64,000 nt of DNA from Amorphophallus konjac (Eukaryota > Streptophyta > Magnoliopsida > Alismatales > Araceae). Made by a program: the position numbers and the translations under genes. How positions within the stretch are numbered: position 1 is the first letter of the stretch; the number at the start of each line of letters is the position of its first letter. The notes beneath the pieces were generated by a model. The model saw only the letters and a program-made list of their open reading frames with translations, had not been told where the DNA came from and did no database searches. Positions 33,658 through 44,430 of this stretch are shown here, piece after piece. The DNA lies in assembly GCA_022559845.1 (NCBI GenBank), contig JAHNEJ010001956.1:1-64000 (forward strand). Direction: 5' to 3'.

Positions 33658-34520
33658 TTAGGGGTAATATTTCTTCAAGTAAAGGCCATTCGAAGGATGG
33701 GCCAGCTCTTCACCTTCAGCATTAATTAATTTGTAAGCATTGCTAGGAAAAACATCTTTTATGATAAAGGGTCCTTCCCAGTTAGGTTGGAGTTTTGAAC
33801 GAGGTCCACCTGGTTTTACAAAAATTCTTTTAATTACCATCTCACCGATTTTGAATTTTCTCTCAATCACTTTCTTTTGGTAAAAACGTGAAAGCCTGTT
33901 TTGATAAATACGCGCATGCTCGGCGGCGGCCAGACGTTTTTCATCTAGGAGTTCCAACTGAGCAAGGAGAGATTCGCGACGCTCATCAATGGGGAGCTCC
34001 TTGTCCAATTGAACTCGTAGAGAAGGGATACGAATCTCATAAGGGACTACCGCCTCCATTCCATAAGTTAGGGCGAAAGGGGTTTGCCCAGTAGGGGTAC
34101 GAATGGAAGTACAATAGGCCCAAAGAGCTTCAACTAATTTTTCTGGCCAATCCGCAAATTTGTTAGCCTCACACGTTTTCTTGATAATTTTAATCAAAGT
34201 TTTATTAGTTGCCTCTGCTTGGCCAATGCCCTGCGGATAATAAGGAGATGAATGATGCAATGCAATGTTATACCTGTTGCAGAGGTCCTGAAGTTCCTAA
34301 GAGATGAATTGCGGTCCATTGTCGATGACGATGGTACTCGGGATGCCAAATCATGCGATGATGTTTTTCATTATAAATTTGCACACGGTTGATGCTTTTA
34401 TCTCCACGTATGCTTCCGCTTCACCCACTTGGTGAAGTATTCCGTCACCGTGAGTATGAATGACTTTGGTTTTGTGAGGAGGGTCGGATCACCAAGAGGT
34501 CCAATGATATCGAAAGCTCA
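33658..34520 (-). pseudogene. pol: B integrase, broken
   Basis: The catalytic core is split. The first Asp is in FDIIGPLG right after an in-frame TGA (34518), the second in IDNGPQF and the Glu in GQAEATNKTL. Between them I see a one-base frame change near 34430 and at least two further stops. From 34260 to 33658 the frame is clean and gives the C-terminal half (RKFKIGEMVIKR, NWEGPFIIKDVF). It cannot give a working enzyme as it stands. Confidence 0.75.
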
Positions 34521-35636
34521 CATGGAGAAAGGCCATGGGGAAGATACAGGATGGAGTGAAGAAGTAGGAGAATGAATTTTGTCGGCGTGCAGTTGACACT
34601 TAACACACCTTCGAACATAGATCGAGCAGTCCTCTTCTAGAGTGGGCCAACAGAAACCTAGTCTAAGGATCTTCTTAGCAAGCATCTGGCTATTGACATG
34701 ACCACCACACACTCCCGAATGGGCCTCTTCCACAACCTTCCAAGATTCATCATCATCTAGGCATCTTAACAGAACTCCAGTGAGACCTCTTCTGTAAAGC
34801 ACACCTCCAATCAGGGTGTATCGCTGGGCAACCCTTCTAATGGCTTTCTTTTCATCAGCCGTAGCTTCTTCAGGATATGATTGATCCTGGCAATACTTAG
34901 CAATTTCATAATACCACGGCTTTTCTTCATCGTCCAATTCTTCCTCTAAGTCCAATAGCATGACCTTCTTATTCTCAATGATCCTGCCTTGCTCAACCTT
35001 CCTGAGCACCTCCTCCTTAACTCTAAGGAAAGTGGGATCTTGAATAGCAGGAGTGAGCCGCCTGTAAACAATGATAGAATGGGAATCCCTTTCGGGAGGG
35101 AAAGCCAAGGAAGAAGCAAGAGAAGCAAGAGCATCAGCTAAGATATTATGATCATGAGGAACATGGACAAAGATTAATCTAGTGAAAAGCTTGGTATAAG
35201 CAGAGGTCAATTCCTGATAGGGTTTGAGTTTAGGATTGAGCGTGCGACACTTGGAGAGCACTTGGCGAAGAATAAGCTGACTATCACCTACAATTCGCAA
35301 GTGGGTAACACCAAATTGATGAGCGGCTTCGAGTCTGGACAGAAGAGCCTCATATTCAGCTATATTATTTGTAACTGGAAATGCAAGCTGAGAGGCGAGT
35401 GGAATAGTGATACCCTCCGGTGATAGAAGAAAAATGCCAATCCCTTTCCCTTTTGAATTCAAAGCTCCATCAAAATATAACGTCCACATTGAGTCGGATT
35501 GATTGACGGACATTAGTTCCTCATCTGGAAACTCTGAGCGAACAGGGTCAAATCTAGGGAGAGGATGATGAGCAAGATGTTCTGCTATGGCATAGCCTTT
35601 AATTGCTTTTTGCTGAATGTAGATGATGTCGAACTA
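34518..35636 (-). pseudogene. pol: B archaeal-type RNase H and integrase zinc region
   Basis: It follows RT-RH in the same frame after a TAG (35634-35636). The RNase H shows LYFDGALNSKGKG, NNIAEYEALL, GDSQLILRQ and ADALASLAS. The integrase zinc region follows (HSGVCGGH...CVKCQ). This second RNase H confirms the Tat assignment of B. Confidence 0.75.
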
Positions 35637-38600
35637 AGAAAGGAAGCTTTGCCATCGTGCCAATCGGTCGGTGAGAACAGATTTTTCAAGAAGGAACTTG
35701 ATTGGATTCATACGAGCAATGAGATGAACCTCGTGAGCTAGAAAATAATGGTTAAGTTTCTGAACTACCCAGACTAAAGCTGCACAAGTCTTTTCTATGG
35801 CTGAGTACTTCTGCTCACAGGGGTTAAGAAGTTTTGACAAGTAGTAGGCTGCCCTCTCTTTTCCTTCTACATCAACTTGGGCTAGGACAGCGCCTACGGA
35901 GTCATCCAGGATAGAAATATAAAGAACAAGCGGTTTACCTGGAACTGGCGGCCTCAGGACAGGAGGATTTGATAGATAATCCTTCAATCCGTCAAAAGCT
36001 GCCTGACACTTGTCATCCCAAATAAACTTGACTCCCGACTTGGTAAGCTCGTAGAACGGCCTACATCTTTGTGAATGCTGGGAAATAAATCGGCGAATAA
36101 ATTGCAACCTCCCGATTAATCCTCGAACTTCTTTCAAATTCCTGGGAGGAGGCATTTCTCTTATGGCCTTCGCCTTATTGGGATCAATCTCAATACCCCT
36201 CTTACTTACAATGAATCCAAGCAACTTCCCTGATGAAACACCAAATACGCACTTCTTAGGGTTCATTTTCAATTGATACTCCTGTGTTCTTTGCAAGACT
36301 TTGGCTAGAACCCTAGGATGTTCAATCCTCGTTCTTGATTTCACTACCAAATCGTCAATATACACCTCAATATAAATGTGGATCATATCATGAAAAATAG
36401 CCATCATAGCCCTTTGATAGGTGGCTCCAGCATTCTTAAGTCCAAAAGGCATGACCACATAGCAGTAAGTTCCCCATGGTGTAGTGAACGATGTTTTCTC
36501 TTGATCTTCCTCAGCCAAGCGAATCTGATTATAACCTAAAAAACTATCCATAAAGGAGAGAGTCTCATATCCTGCCGTGTTGTCAATTAGAACATCAATA
36601 TGAGAGAGGGGGAAGTCATCTGTAGGACACGCACTGTTGAGGTCCCGGAAGTCTATACAAATTTGAACCTTTCCATCTTTCTTCATGACTGGGACAATGT
36701 TAGCCACCCAATTGGGATAGAGGACAACTCTAACAAATCTGGTCTTATGCAGCTTATCGACCTCTTCTTTCATCTTTAATGTCATATTAGGGTGGAAACG
36801 TCTCAACCGTTGTTTGACCGGGACAGACCCCAGCTTAAGTGTAAGTCGATGTTCAACTAGCGCAGGGTCTAGTCTAGGCATATCTTCGTAACTCCATGCG
36901 AACGTGTCCTTGTATTCTTGAAGAACCAAAATAAGTGCCTCCTCTTCGGATGGCGGCAAGTTCTTTGAAATGAGGACAATCTTAGGGTCTTCTTCAGTAC
37001 CCAGATTTATTTCTTTGGTAGGCACTTCTACTGAGGCTGATGGTTCATCAAATCTCCTCATGCCGCTGGCAAAAGCATCAGCCTCGTCCTCATATTCTTC
37101 GTAACTTTCGTCCCCCTCTTCAATAGGGTCTTCATCATTCATTATTTCATAAACACCAAAACCCTCATCAAAAATGCTAGTACCCTCATATTCCTCTTCT
37201 GGCAGGATAATCAGATTTTCCAAAAATTCGGGAAGCGCTAAACATGCCCGGCATCTTATAGCTAACTCCAACAAGAATCTACGGGGAATCTGCTTACCCT
37301 TGGATCTCTTATGTGAAGCTACCCCATGATTTTGAACACTAGAAGAGAAAGAACAACTAGACTGATCACTAGAATTCAATAAAGGTGAAGGAGGAGAGGA
37401 AAAAGTGGGTATAGAAGCTGATATAGATGAAGTCCCCTCACCGGAGGGGTAAGGGAGGTCACTTAATGAATCTGGGAAGAGCGGTCCCGGTATCGGGACA
37501 CGCTCATGAAGTAGATAGGAGGTCTCCTCAATGGAGATGGATTGGGAGGTTTGAATTTTGGCATTTTTTTTTTCGTTTTCAAGGAGAAAGCAATGAGAGG
37601 GTAAAATAGGGGGGAGTGTTGAAATTGACAGATCGTCAAGGGATTGGGTGAATGATGACCCACGCGTGGGTGTAATGGAGAGTTTTGAAAATTGCTCGAG
37701 GAGCAAGGGAGGGATCGGAAAAAAAACTTGAAGTGAATTTGGAGAAAACTTTATTAAGACCGCGGGCGGTCTAGGGATATCTGAGAAATACACCCGATCA
37801 ATTAAACGGACAACAGCCGTTGGATGAACGGATTTGGTAAAGAAAATGCCGGCCCACAGCATGTCTGTGTTGAAGCCTTCCTCAAACGGCACATCAGGCT
37901 CCCCAGTATCTGTATAATTGCTCAGAAGCTGCCTCTTGTCTGTAATTACTGTTGGCTTCTCAATTAGCTCATGAATCAACGGTGGCCATTCTGGATCAGT
38001 TGGCATGAAGAGACGACTTAGGGCAATGGAGATATCATTCATGTCGAACCATCTATACCAGTCACATTCAGGATCGCCCATCTTTCTCCGCTTGTCTGGC
38101 CTTAATGACTCCAATGCTTTATATGTGGCTAACGGCGCTATATGGCAAGCAAACTGCCGTGCATGCACATTTTGGCAATCCAGCATGGAAGTAATTACCG
38201 TTGTCTGCTCATCATCATTTTGAATACCCCCTGTTACAAAATGTGTTTGTAGGGTCCATGTGAGAGGTTGCCGGTTCGTTTTGAGAGTGGAAGTCATGAC
38301 GGCCCACGGCTCTTTTTCATCCTTGTTTGGTGCTTTGTACCCTAGGCCACCTCGGGGAGTAATCTTTTGAGGCTTGACAAGCTTGACTCTCCCTTGATGA
38401 TTGACACCCAGGCCTTTGCCAGTTCTATAGCCCATTTTCATCAGAATGTTCCATCCTGGCGTATTCATCAAACCTTTCTTCTTCTTGCTTGTGGATGGTT
38501 GTGGTAGCATTTGAGTGGTAGGAGGGGTTGAAGGGGATAATCTTACCAAATCTTGCCGCAGATCGGCAACATCCAATACTGAGAGCAAAGGCCTATTGGA

Positions 38601-38660
38601 AGGCCACATAGAAGGCACTGATGTTGCAGAATGTATGTCTTCGGTCGGCAAGATGGGCAT
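35634..38660 (-). CDS. pol: B pol: G-patch, linker, reverse transcriptase, RNase H
   Basis: A long open stretch of about 1000 residues in the same frame as the protease, separated from it by TAA at 38706. Residues ~67-105 form a G-patch (GWNILMKMGYRTGKGLG), a glycine-rich RNA-binding motif that in betaretroviruses sits just after the protease. A Ser/Pro-rich and acidic linker follows. RT (about 640-830) has ICIDFRDLNSACPTDDFP, MPFGLKNAGATYQR and catalytic YIDD (EVYIDDLVVKS). A chromosome-type RNase H comes next (SAIEKTCAALVW). It stops at TAG after WQSFLS, where the homologous frame continues. Confidence 0.75.
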   Translation of the reverse strand: MPILPTEDIHSATSVPSMWPSNRPLLSVLDVADLRQDLVRLSPSTPPTTQMLPQPSTSKKKKGLMNTPGWNILMKMGYRTGKGLGVNHQGRVKLVKPQKITPRGGLGYKAPNKDEKEPWAVMTSTLKTNRQPLTWTLQTHFVTGGIQNDDEQTTVITSMLDCQNVHARQFACHIAPLATYKALESLRPDKRRKMGDPECDWYRWFDMNDISIALSRLFMPTDPEWPPLIHELIEKPTVITDKRQLLSNYTDTGEPDVPFEEGFNTDMLWAGIFFTKSVHPTAVVRLIDRVYFSDIPRPPAVLIKFSPNSLQVFFPIPPLLLEQFSKLSITPTRGSSFTQSLDDLSISTLPPILPSHCFLLENEKKNAKIQTSQSISIEETSYLLHERVPIPGPLFPDSLSDLPYPSGEGTSSISASIPTFSSPPSPLLNSSDQSSCSFSSSVQNHGVASHKRSKGKQIPRRFLLELAIRCRACLALPEFLENLIILPEEEYEGTSIFDEGFGVYEIMNDEDPIEEGDESYEEYEDEADAFASGMRRFDEPSASVEVPTKEINLGTEEDPKIVLISKNLPPSEEEALILVLQEYKDTFAWSYEDMPRLDPALVEHRLTLKLGSVPVKQRLRRFHPNMTLKMKEEVDKLHKTRFVRVVLYPNWVANIVPVMKKDGKVQICIDFRDLNSACPTDDFPLSHIDVLIDNTAGYETLSFMDSFLGYNQIRLAEEDQEKTSFTTPWGTYCYVVMPFGLKNAGATYQRAMMAIFHDMIHIYIEVYIDDLVVKSRTRIEHPRVLAKVLQRTQEYQLKMNPKKCVFGVSSGKLLGFIVSKRGIEIDPNKAKAIREMPPPRNLKEVRGLIGRLQFIRRFISQHSQRCRPFYELTKSGVKFIWDDKCQAAFDGLKDYLSNPPVLRPPVPGKPLVLYISILDDSVGAVLAQVDVEGKERAAYYLSKLLNPCEQKYSAIEKTCAALVWVVQKLNHYFLAHEVHLIARMNPIKFLLEKSVLTDRLARWQSFLS

Positions 38661-38705
38661 GCTAGTGACTTTAATGATGCGCCCTTTGTGTGGAAATTTT
38701 ATACA

Positions 38706-39695
38706 TTAATGATTTGTCGAAGGCACAGCATCAAGTTCTTGAATGTACGGGCGACCCAAAATGCCATTAAAGGTCGGGTCCATGTCCAAAATATGGAAAT
38801 CTACCATGACCGAGACTGGCCCCAAACCAACTTTTAGAGTGATCATTCCCAATGGCGGCTTTCTAGTGTTGTCATAAGCTGTGACGGTAATTGTACATGG
38901 CCGAATTTGGGTTTCTAGAATACCACACATTTTCAAAGTGCTTGGCGGCAGAACATTAATGGATGCCCCAGTATCAACCAAACATTGTTTCACGGCTACT
39001 TTATTGATGTCAACGGTGATACATAATGCATACTTCCTGGCTGGCTGCGGAGCCAATTCATGTTCATAAAAAGTGATGACCGGCTGATCGTTAGCTGGAC
39101 TTAAAACAGTGGTGACTTGTTCGGCCGGGATATCTTCATTCACCATTACTCTTTGCAGATATTGCTTCAAGGCTTGCTAATGTGTGGTAGATCTTTTGAT
39201 CAATTCCAAGATAGAAATACGGGCCGGTGTTCTGTCCAAATGCTTCAATAAATCATATTCCCTGCCCGGTGTAGACTCTTGTTCTTGTTCTCCCTGCTCT
39301 TGTGTTGGCTCCTGCTCCCGCTGGGGAAACACTCCGTGAAACATCCGTCCGCTACGGAGCACCATTGTTCTTTGAGCCTCTGTCGGGCTTGGAGTGGGTA
39401 AAGGGGTGGAAGAATTAGAAGGAGTAGTGTTGGGTGTAGGTGCAGGAATGGTGAGAGGAGGGGTTCTTATAAGAGGCCTCGCCGGCTGGGGGTTATCAGA
39501 ATGTGGTGACGGGGATTGGGTAACAAGGAGGGGCCTTGGAATCATAGTAGTGGTAGCTAGAGGTGGAACGGGAGGAGCGACGGCTGCCGGCGAGTGGCGG
39601 ATAAGGGGAGGCCTTTTTTGGTGGAAGATTTTGGGATGATGGAGAATTTGTGGATTGGCGTAAAAGAAGAGGCCGTGAAGGGATAAGGTTGGCAT
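38706..39695 (-). pseudogene. B protease with upstream linker
   Basis: A retropepsin with the canonical CLVDTGASINVLP and second half FNGILGRPYIQELDAVPS. A proline-rich linker with the Tat-typical MVLRSGR motif precedes it. Two in-frame stops (TAG 39177 and TAA 38706) break it. Both could come from Gln codons by a single C-to-T change. Its frame differs from that of the gag extension ending at 39496, so one indel lies in about 39500-39700. Confidence 0.7.
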
Positions 39696-41823
39696 TGAGT
39701 GGCCCTGAAGAACGTATGAGGGGACGTTGTGGTTGGGAAGGAGGGATAGGATGGTGCCTTCTTAACCATGACGGTGGTTGTGGTGGGTTGGAATTTTGGT
39801 TAATAGCCCCGACAGAGGCGTTTTCATTATGCCAGGTTTGCCCTCTCTCCACTTCATGGATCGAGGTGACAATGTTCACTTGTTGATTTGGAACCAGGTG
39901 CTCCGGTAGCGGATTGTTAACAATCCCCATATTGGGTTGGGGTGCAGGAGCCTGTTGTTGCTTGAAGGCTTGTTGTTGTTGACCTTGCTACTGATGCTGT
40001 TGAGCCGATGGCTGCCGAGGAGGCCTTCGGGTCTTTAGAGTAGCAATAACTTTCCTCATCTCATCCCAGTCAATATCACCTTGGTCATTCATGTCATGTA
40101 TGTAATCCTTGAAATGAAAGCAATGATCAATATTGTGCCCCGACTGTCGGTGGAAGACGCAATACCGGGAGGTGTCTACATGTTGCGGCCATATTGCTCT
40201 TTCCTTTGGCAATGTGAGCAGGTTGGCGGCCATGAGGGCATTAAAGATGTCTAATAAGCTTTCAGGTAGAGGGGAGTATTGTGCCCTTCGAGGACCCAAT
40301 GGCCTTCTGGATTGTTGAAATTGTTGCGGTGCATAATTGGCCAGTGGGGGCATTTGGTGATATTGTGGGGTTTGATTTTGTGGAGCAAAGTGAGGTTGTT
40401 GTTGAGGAGGTGGAGGAGGCCGTAAAGTCTGAGGAGGGTTGTTATTTGGCTGGTGGACTTGACTCTGGAAGGCGGGCTGTTGTGGTGACGGCCCTTGGTT
40501 TGGAGGGTGGCGGAAGCGTATGGAATTGCCGAACGCGCCCACCTGCTCGTTAGTAACAGTACCTTCAGTGGTCGCACCAGTATTGTCAATGTTGACATTC
40601 CTCTTTCTCACCTTCGGCCTTGGCTCGAACATGCCCAAAATTGGCGAATCTTTCATTTGCGTCTGTATATATCTAGCTCTTTCATAGAGTTCCTCCATGG
40701 TGCTTAATTTGTTCATGGCCAAAATATGACGGAATTGCGGAGTGGAGTTTGATATTATCATCTTGACTTGTTCTGTCTCTGACAATGTGTCTTTCAATTT
40801 CTCGGCCATGGCCCTCCAACTATCAGCAAATGAGACGAAGTCCTCCTCGGGCTTCATCTTCTCAGCAACCAAATCAGTAACAGACAAGGAGGGACCCACA
40901 CGGTCCTTATACTTTTGTATGAACTTCCGTTGAACTATATCAAAATTGCCGGCATCAGCCGGCTCCAGAGAATAAAACCATTCTAGAGCTGGGCCATCTA
41001 AAGATCGTCTAAAGAGATAAGCCAACGAATTCTTATTATCCTGCCAAAATGATGCTTCATACATAAAGTCCTTCAAGTGGATGTTCGGGTTGCCCGTGCC
41101 ATTATACCGCCGGAAATTCGGCATTTCAGACGGTGGTAGATGAAAAACCGGCATAGGGGGAAGCATGATCTTGGGAGCAATCTTGGATGCAGTGACCCTC
41201 TTAAGCTGTTCCTCCATACTAGCCATCTTTTGGAGGAGCAGAGCATGGCTATCAGACTCGGCTGGGGCCTGATGAAAAGAGTGTTGGTTTGTCATAGGCC
41301 TTCTTAAAATTTGGGAAACAAGAGGTTGTTGAGGCCTAGCAACGGAGTGACTTGCCGGTTGGGCCGGCATAGTCATAACAGGGGTTGATGGGTGCGAGGA
41401 CACCCTAGGGACGACCGCCGGGTCGTTGGGGGAATTAACAGAGTGGCCACCCATGGCCTGGGGAGGATTAGAAGATGACGGGATGAACTTTCCCTTTAGA
41501 AGGGCGGCTTGAGCTGCCTGACGCTGGGAGTCATCCAGCTGAGCAATAACCTTGAGAAATTCATTGAAATTGAGGGAAGAGGAAGTGTCCCCTAGAGTAT
41601 TTTGAGTAGTAGGTTGGGCCTGGGAAGAAGGCTCAACCTCCAAAGCAGTAGTGGTGGCGTCCACCATGTGGACCTGATTAGAAGAAGAATGGTAGTTTCC
41701 CTCATAATAAATAGAATCCTGAGAAGGAATCTCATAGAACGGGTCAGAGTGACCCTCCTCGTAACCGTCATAAGTGTACCCGTAGTTGGCCATATTGATA
41801 ATTTTACCTGAACGCAATTTCAT
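39496..41823 (-). pseudogene. gag: B Gag, interrupted by one TAG
   Basis: ATG 41823 gives MKLRSGKIINMANYG. The gag core is clear in NPNIHLKDFMYEASFW, GPALEWFYSLEP and VQRKFIQKYKDR, with the zinc knuckle variant CVFHRQSGHNIDHCFHF near the C-terminus. A Gln/Pro-rich tract lies between. TAG at 39988-39990 interrupts a Gln-rich stretch, and the frame then runs on to 39496. The start upstream at 41919 is possible but adds no recognised sequence. Confidence 0.75.
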
Positions 41824-42339
41824 GCTTAAGGAGAAAGGGATAAATTTCTGACAAAGAGATATAACCAACAGATATTTCCTTCTCAAACAAGAGAAACACA
41901 CAAGTTGTAATGAGCCCAAAAATTTTAAGTTTTCTCTTGGAAATTAGGGTGAGTTCAATATTAGGTTCTCTCTTTTGAAGGTGGATCCTGGTTGAAAATT
42001 TAGGTATAATCTCCGGGTAACTATGTTTTCCTCTCTCCTTTCCAATGAATGGGCCAACTATACTCCGGGTACTTCAATGGTACAACCTGCCTGGCGTCCG
42101 TGAGGGAATCCACGGGTGCGAGGACTTTCGGAGGCTTGGCTTAGGAATTTCCAGTCCAAAGAGACGGAATGCTCAATGGAGGGTCCTTCCTTTACCAAGA
42201 GGGGTGTAACTCCTAAAAAGTGTGGGGAGAGGAGGTCTCCCAAACCGTATGCAGAGATGAATGCAAACAGGTAGTATCAAACAACAGATATATAATCAGT
42301 CAAGTAAACAGACAGAATGAGCAGTTCTGTGGGCACATA

Positions 42340-42700
42340 ACAAAAATGACGACCCAGGGCAGGTCGCTAAATCAACAAACACCGCCTGGGTGGCAGGCGC
42401 TAATCACTGCGAACAGTGGAAATAATGCCTCTGGGCAGGGGCGTGAAGCACTGTAAACAATATTCAGGAAATAACCAAATCACCAATAATAGAGCAAATG
42501 ACGCCTTGATCTAAGGCGTCCAATAAGAAAATGACGCCCGGGAGTTGGGGCGTCAAAACCAATGAACAGTGATCCAGCTGTGGCAGAATAAACAGTAACA
42601 ATAAAAATGACGCCTTTCTGTAAGGCATTTTAATGAAGAAATGACGCCTTTGTACGAGGCGTGAATAACAAAATGAGGACAGCAGGGAGGGCGTTATTTC
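42340..42700. repeat. B leader hairpin cluster of ACGCC/GGCGT type
   Basis: Around eight units. The best are GACGCCTT gatct AAGGCGTC (42503-42523 area) and TGACGCCC gggagttg GGGCGTCA (about 42532-42555). Spacers are AT-rich and unrelated. Confidence 0.6.
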
Positions 42701-42766
42701 AGCTCAATGAACCGACAATCAGAATAAACATATGGGGGCTCCAAAATTGGCTAACCCGTGGGAGGT

Positions 42767-43003
42767 GTGCACGTGGTGCACAATGGGGAGTGTGCTACAT
42801 GGAGCACAAGGGAGGGGTACGTGAGGGTACCAAAGGAGGGGCACGCGAGGGCACCAATGGGAGGGTGCTACGTGGAGCACAATGGAGGGGTACGCAAGGG
42901 TACCAAAGGAGGGACACACGAGGGTTTCAATGGGAGGGACACGCGAGGGTGTCAATGGGAGGGGCACGCGAGGGTGCCGAAGGGAGTGTGCTACGTGGAG
43001 CAC
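42767..43003. repeat. B leader array of ten hairpins with near-constant loops
   Basis: Units are about 25 bases apart. Stems include GTGCA/TGCAC, GTGCT/AGCAC, GGTAC/GTACC, GACAC/GTGTC and GGCAC/GTGCC around six-base loops ACRTGG or GYRAGG. Eight of ten units pair fully in the five-base stem. Confidence 0.75.
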
Positions 43004-43036
43004 ATGGGAGGGGTAATAAAACTAAAAACACAAGAA

Positions 43037-43054
43037 GTCCCACCGTGATCGCCA
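43037..43054 (-). promoter_or_regulatory. Primer binding site of B
   Basis: Minus-strand TGGCGATCACGGTGGGAC. The identical 18 bases occur in C (45747-45764). It differs from the E1/E3 site in positions 5-10. It resembles the complement of plant tRNA-Arg 3' ends, from memory. Confidence 0.6.
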
Positions 43055-43800
43055 ATTTTTAGATTATGAAAAAGCCTCTTAAGGAAAAGAAGAAGGAAAG
43101 GGAAAATATAAAGGGATGAATGGGAGCATGCATAGGATGCTAAGGGTGAATGTGATCGCCAGAGGGGTTACCTCAAAGAAGAAAAAGAATGATCGCATGT
43201 ACCTTGTGTTGAGCGGGTGAGATTGTGGATCCTTTCTTCCTCCTTCTACCGGCCGACCGATGAAGGGGTTTCTTAGCTTTGATTACCTTGTAAGAACACA
43301 CAAAACAAGCACAAGAATGGATTAGCCAAAAGGGTGTAGTATCAATGTTCTAAGAATATGAAATCAATCAAATTGAGCATGAACACACCTTGTGTGTTTT
43401 TTTAAAACCCCTAAGAGGAGCAACAAGGTTTGAAAAATATGGATGAATATGCTAATGCAACAAGATAGATGTGATGTGGGATCTAGCAAAGTACTAGAGG
43501 AAGGGATGTATGATGATGATGATATGTTAATGACAAAAGCAATTAAACAAGCTAAAGGGATGGTTCCTTTCTACTGTGCGTGCAGCAGTGAAGGGTAGAA
43601 AGGAGTCTTCAATATGCAAGAGGGGCAGCAGAGGTTCGTCCGTAGAAAGAGAGGAATCCGCCAGGAAGAGAGCTTGGAAGAATCACCTGCAATCAAAGAA
43701 ACGCTCTTCTCTCTGTTAACTCTGTATGTGTTTCTCTCTACTGTTTGCTCCTTTTTTGCCTCTCTTTCCTCTCTCGTCCCCTCGCGCGAAGAGAATCAGG

Positions 43801-43815
43801 AGGGGTATTTATAGG
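43801..43815 (-). promoter_or_regulatory. TATA box of B 5' LTR
   Basis: Minus-strand CCTATAAATACCCC, a good plant TATA box, placed between U3-like hairpin-rich DNA and the leader. Confidence 0.55.
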
Positions 43816-43949
43816 GCCAAATATCCTTGCAAAACAAGGATTAAAACAGGGTAATGATCCTCCATCAAGAAACACTCTTCCCAGTCGAACACAAGGTTTA
43901 AAATGGGGAAAGAATCATTACTGGAAAGAAGGAGGCAAAAGGGAGACGG

Positions 43950-44300
43950 AATTGAAAATGACGACCCCTTGAAGGGCGTCAATTAAAAATGACGACACGA
44001 CCAAAGGCGTTAATTAAAATAACGACGTCATAAAGTCATCAATTCCTGGATTTAATTATAGAAACAATTACCTTTCCTTATTTAAAATGATGAACTGACG
44101 CCTTTCATACGGACGTCGAATAATCAACGCCGTTAGAGAGACGTCAATTCTTCAATTTTCATTTCTTTGCGATCCGTAATTTCCAGTAAATCTAGAAAAT
44201 GACGCCCGTATTGGTAGTCGTCCATTTTTCAAAGAGGTGCCCTTGTCCAGGCCGTCAATTTAAATAGCGCCCTCGATTAGGGCGTTAATTCAATTATCCA
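43950..44300. repeat. B LTR hairpin cluster of ACGCC/GGCGT type
   Basis: Around six units, for example TGACGACCCCTT ga AGGGCGTCA and CGCCCT cgatt AGGGCG (about 44262-44280), lying upstream of the TATA box, i.e. in U3. Confidence 0.55.
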
Positions 44301-44430
44301 AGAAAAAAAAGCCAATTAATTCATAAAAAATAGAAAAACTTCATATTAAATCAATATTGAAGTCCGCTTTGGGGCATCACATGGTGACATTAGATTTACT
44401 CAACATAGCAATAATTTTGGCGTGTCTACA

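Larger units (their letters stand above)
41824..43036. other. B leader between gag and primer binding site
   Basis: Non-coding leader of about 1.2 kb. At 42085-42145 it has a block ATGGTACAACCTGCCTGG...GGGAATCCACGG that recurs in the leader of C (44887-44935). Two hairpin clusters follow and are listed separately. No gene. Confidence 0.55.
28238..44430 (-). mobile_element. Element B: Tat-type LTR element, right portion with gag-pol and antisense gene
   Basis: The minus-strand order from the right is 5' LTR, primer binding site, leader, gag, protease, G-patch, RT-RH, archaeal-type RNase H, integrase. A multi-exon PMD gene then lies on the plus strand at the left. The left end with the 3' LTR is missing, because A inserted close to it. 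Multiple stops and frameshifts show B is an old, inactive copy. Its non-coding parts carry many ACGCC...GGCGT hairpin units. Confidence 0.75.
43067..44430 (-). repeat. B 5' LTR (boundaries tentative)
   Basis: The right end GTGTCTACA (44430) mirrors an LTR start TGTAGACACG on the minus strand. The left end is placed at the first TG after the primer binding site. A TATA box and CT-rich region support it. No second copy is in the window, so the ends are not verified. Hairpin units of the ACGCC/GGCGT type fill 43950-44300. Confidence 0.5.

Noticed and set aside
38706..39695. Separate host protease gene
   Set aside because: Position, frame and linker fit the gag-protease-RT order of element B.
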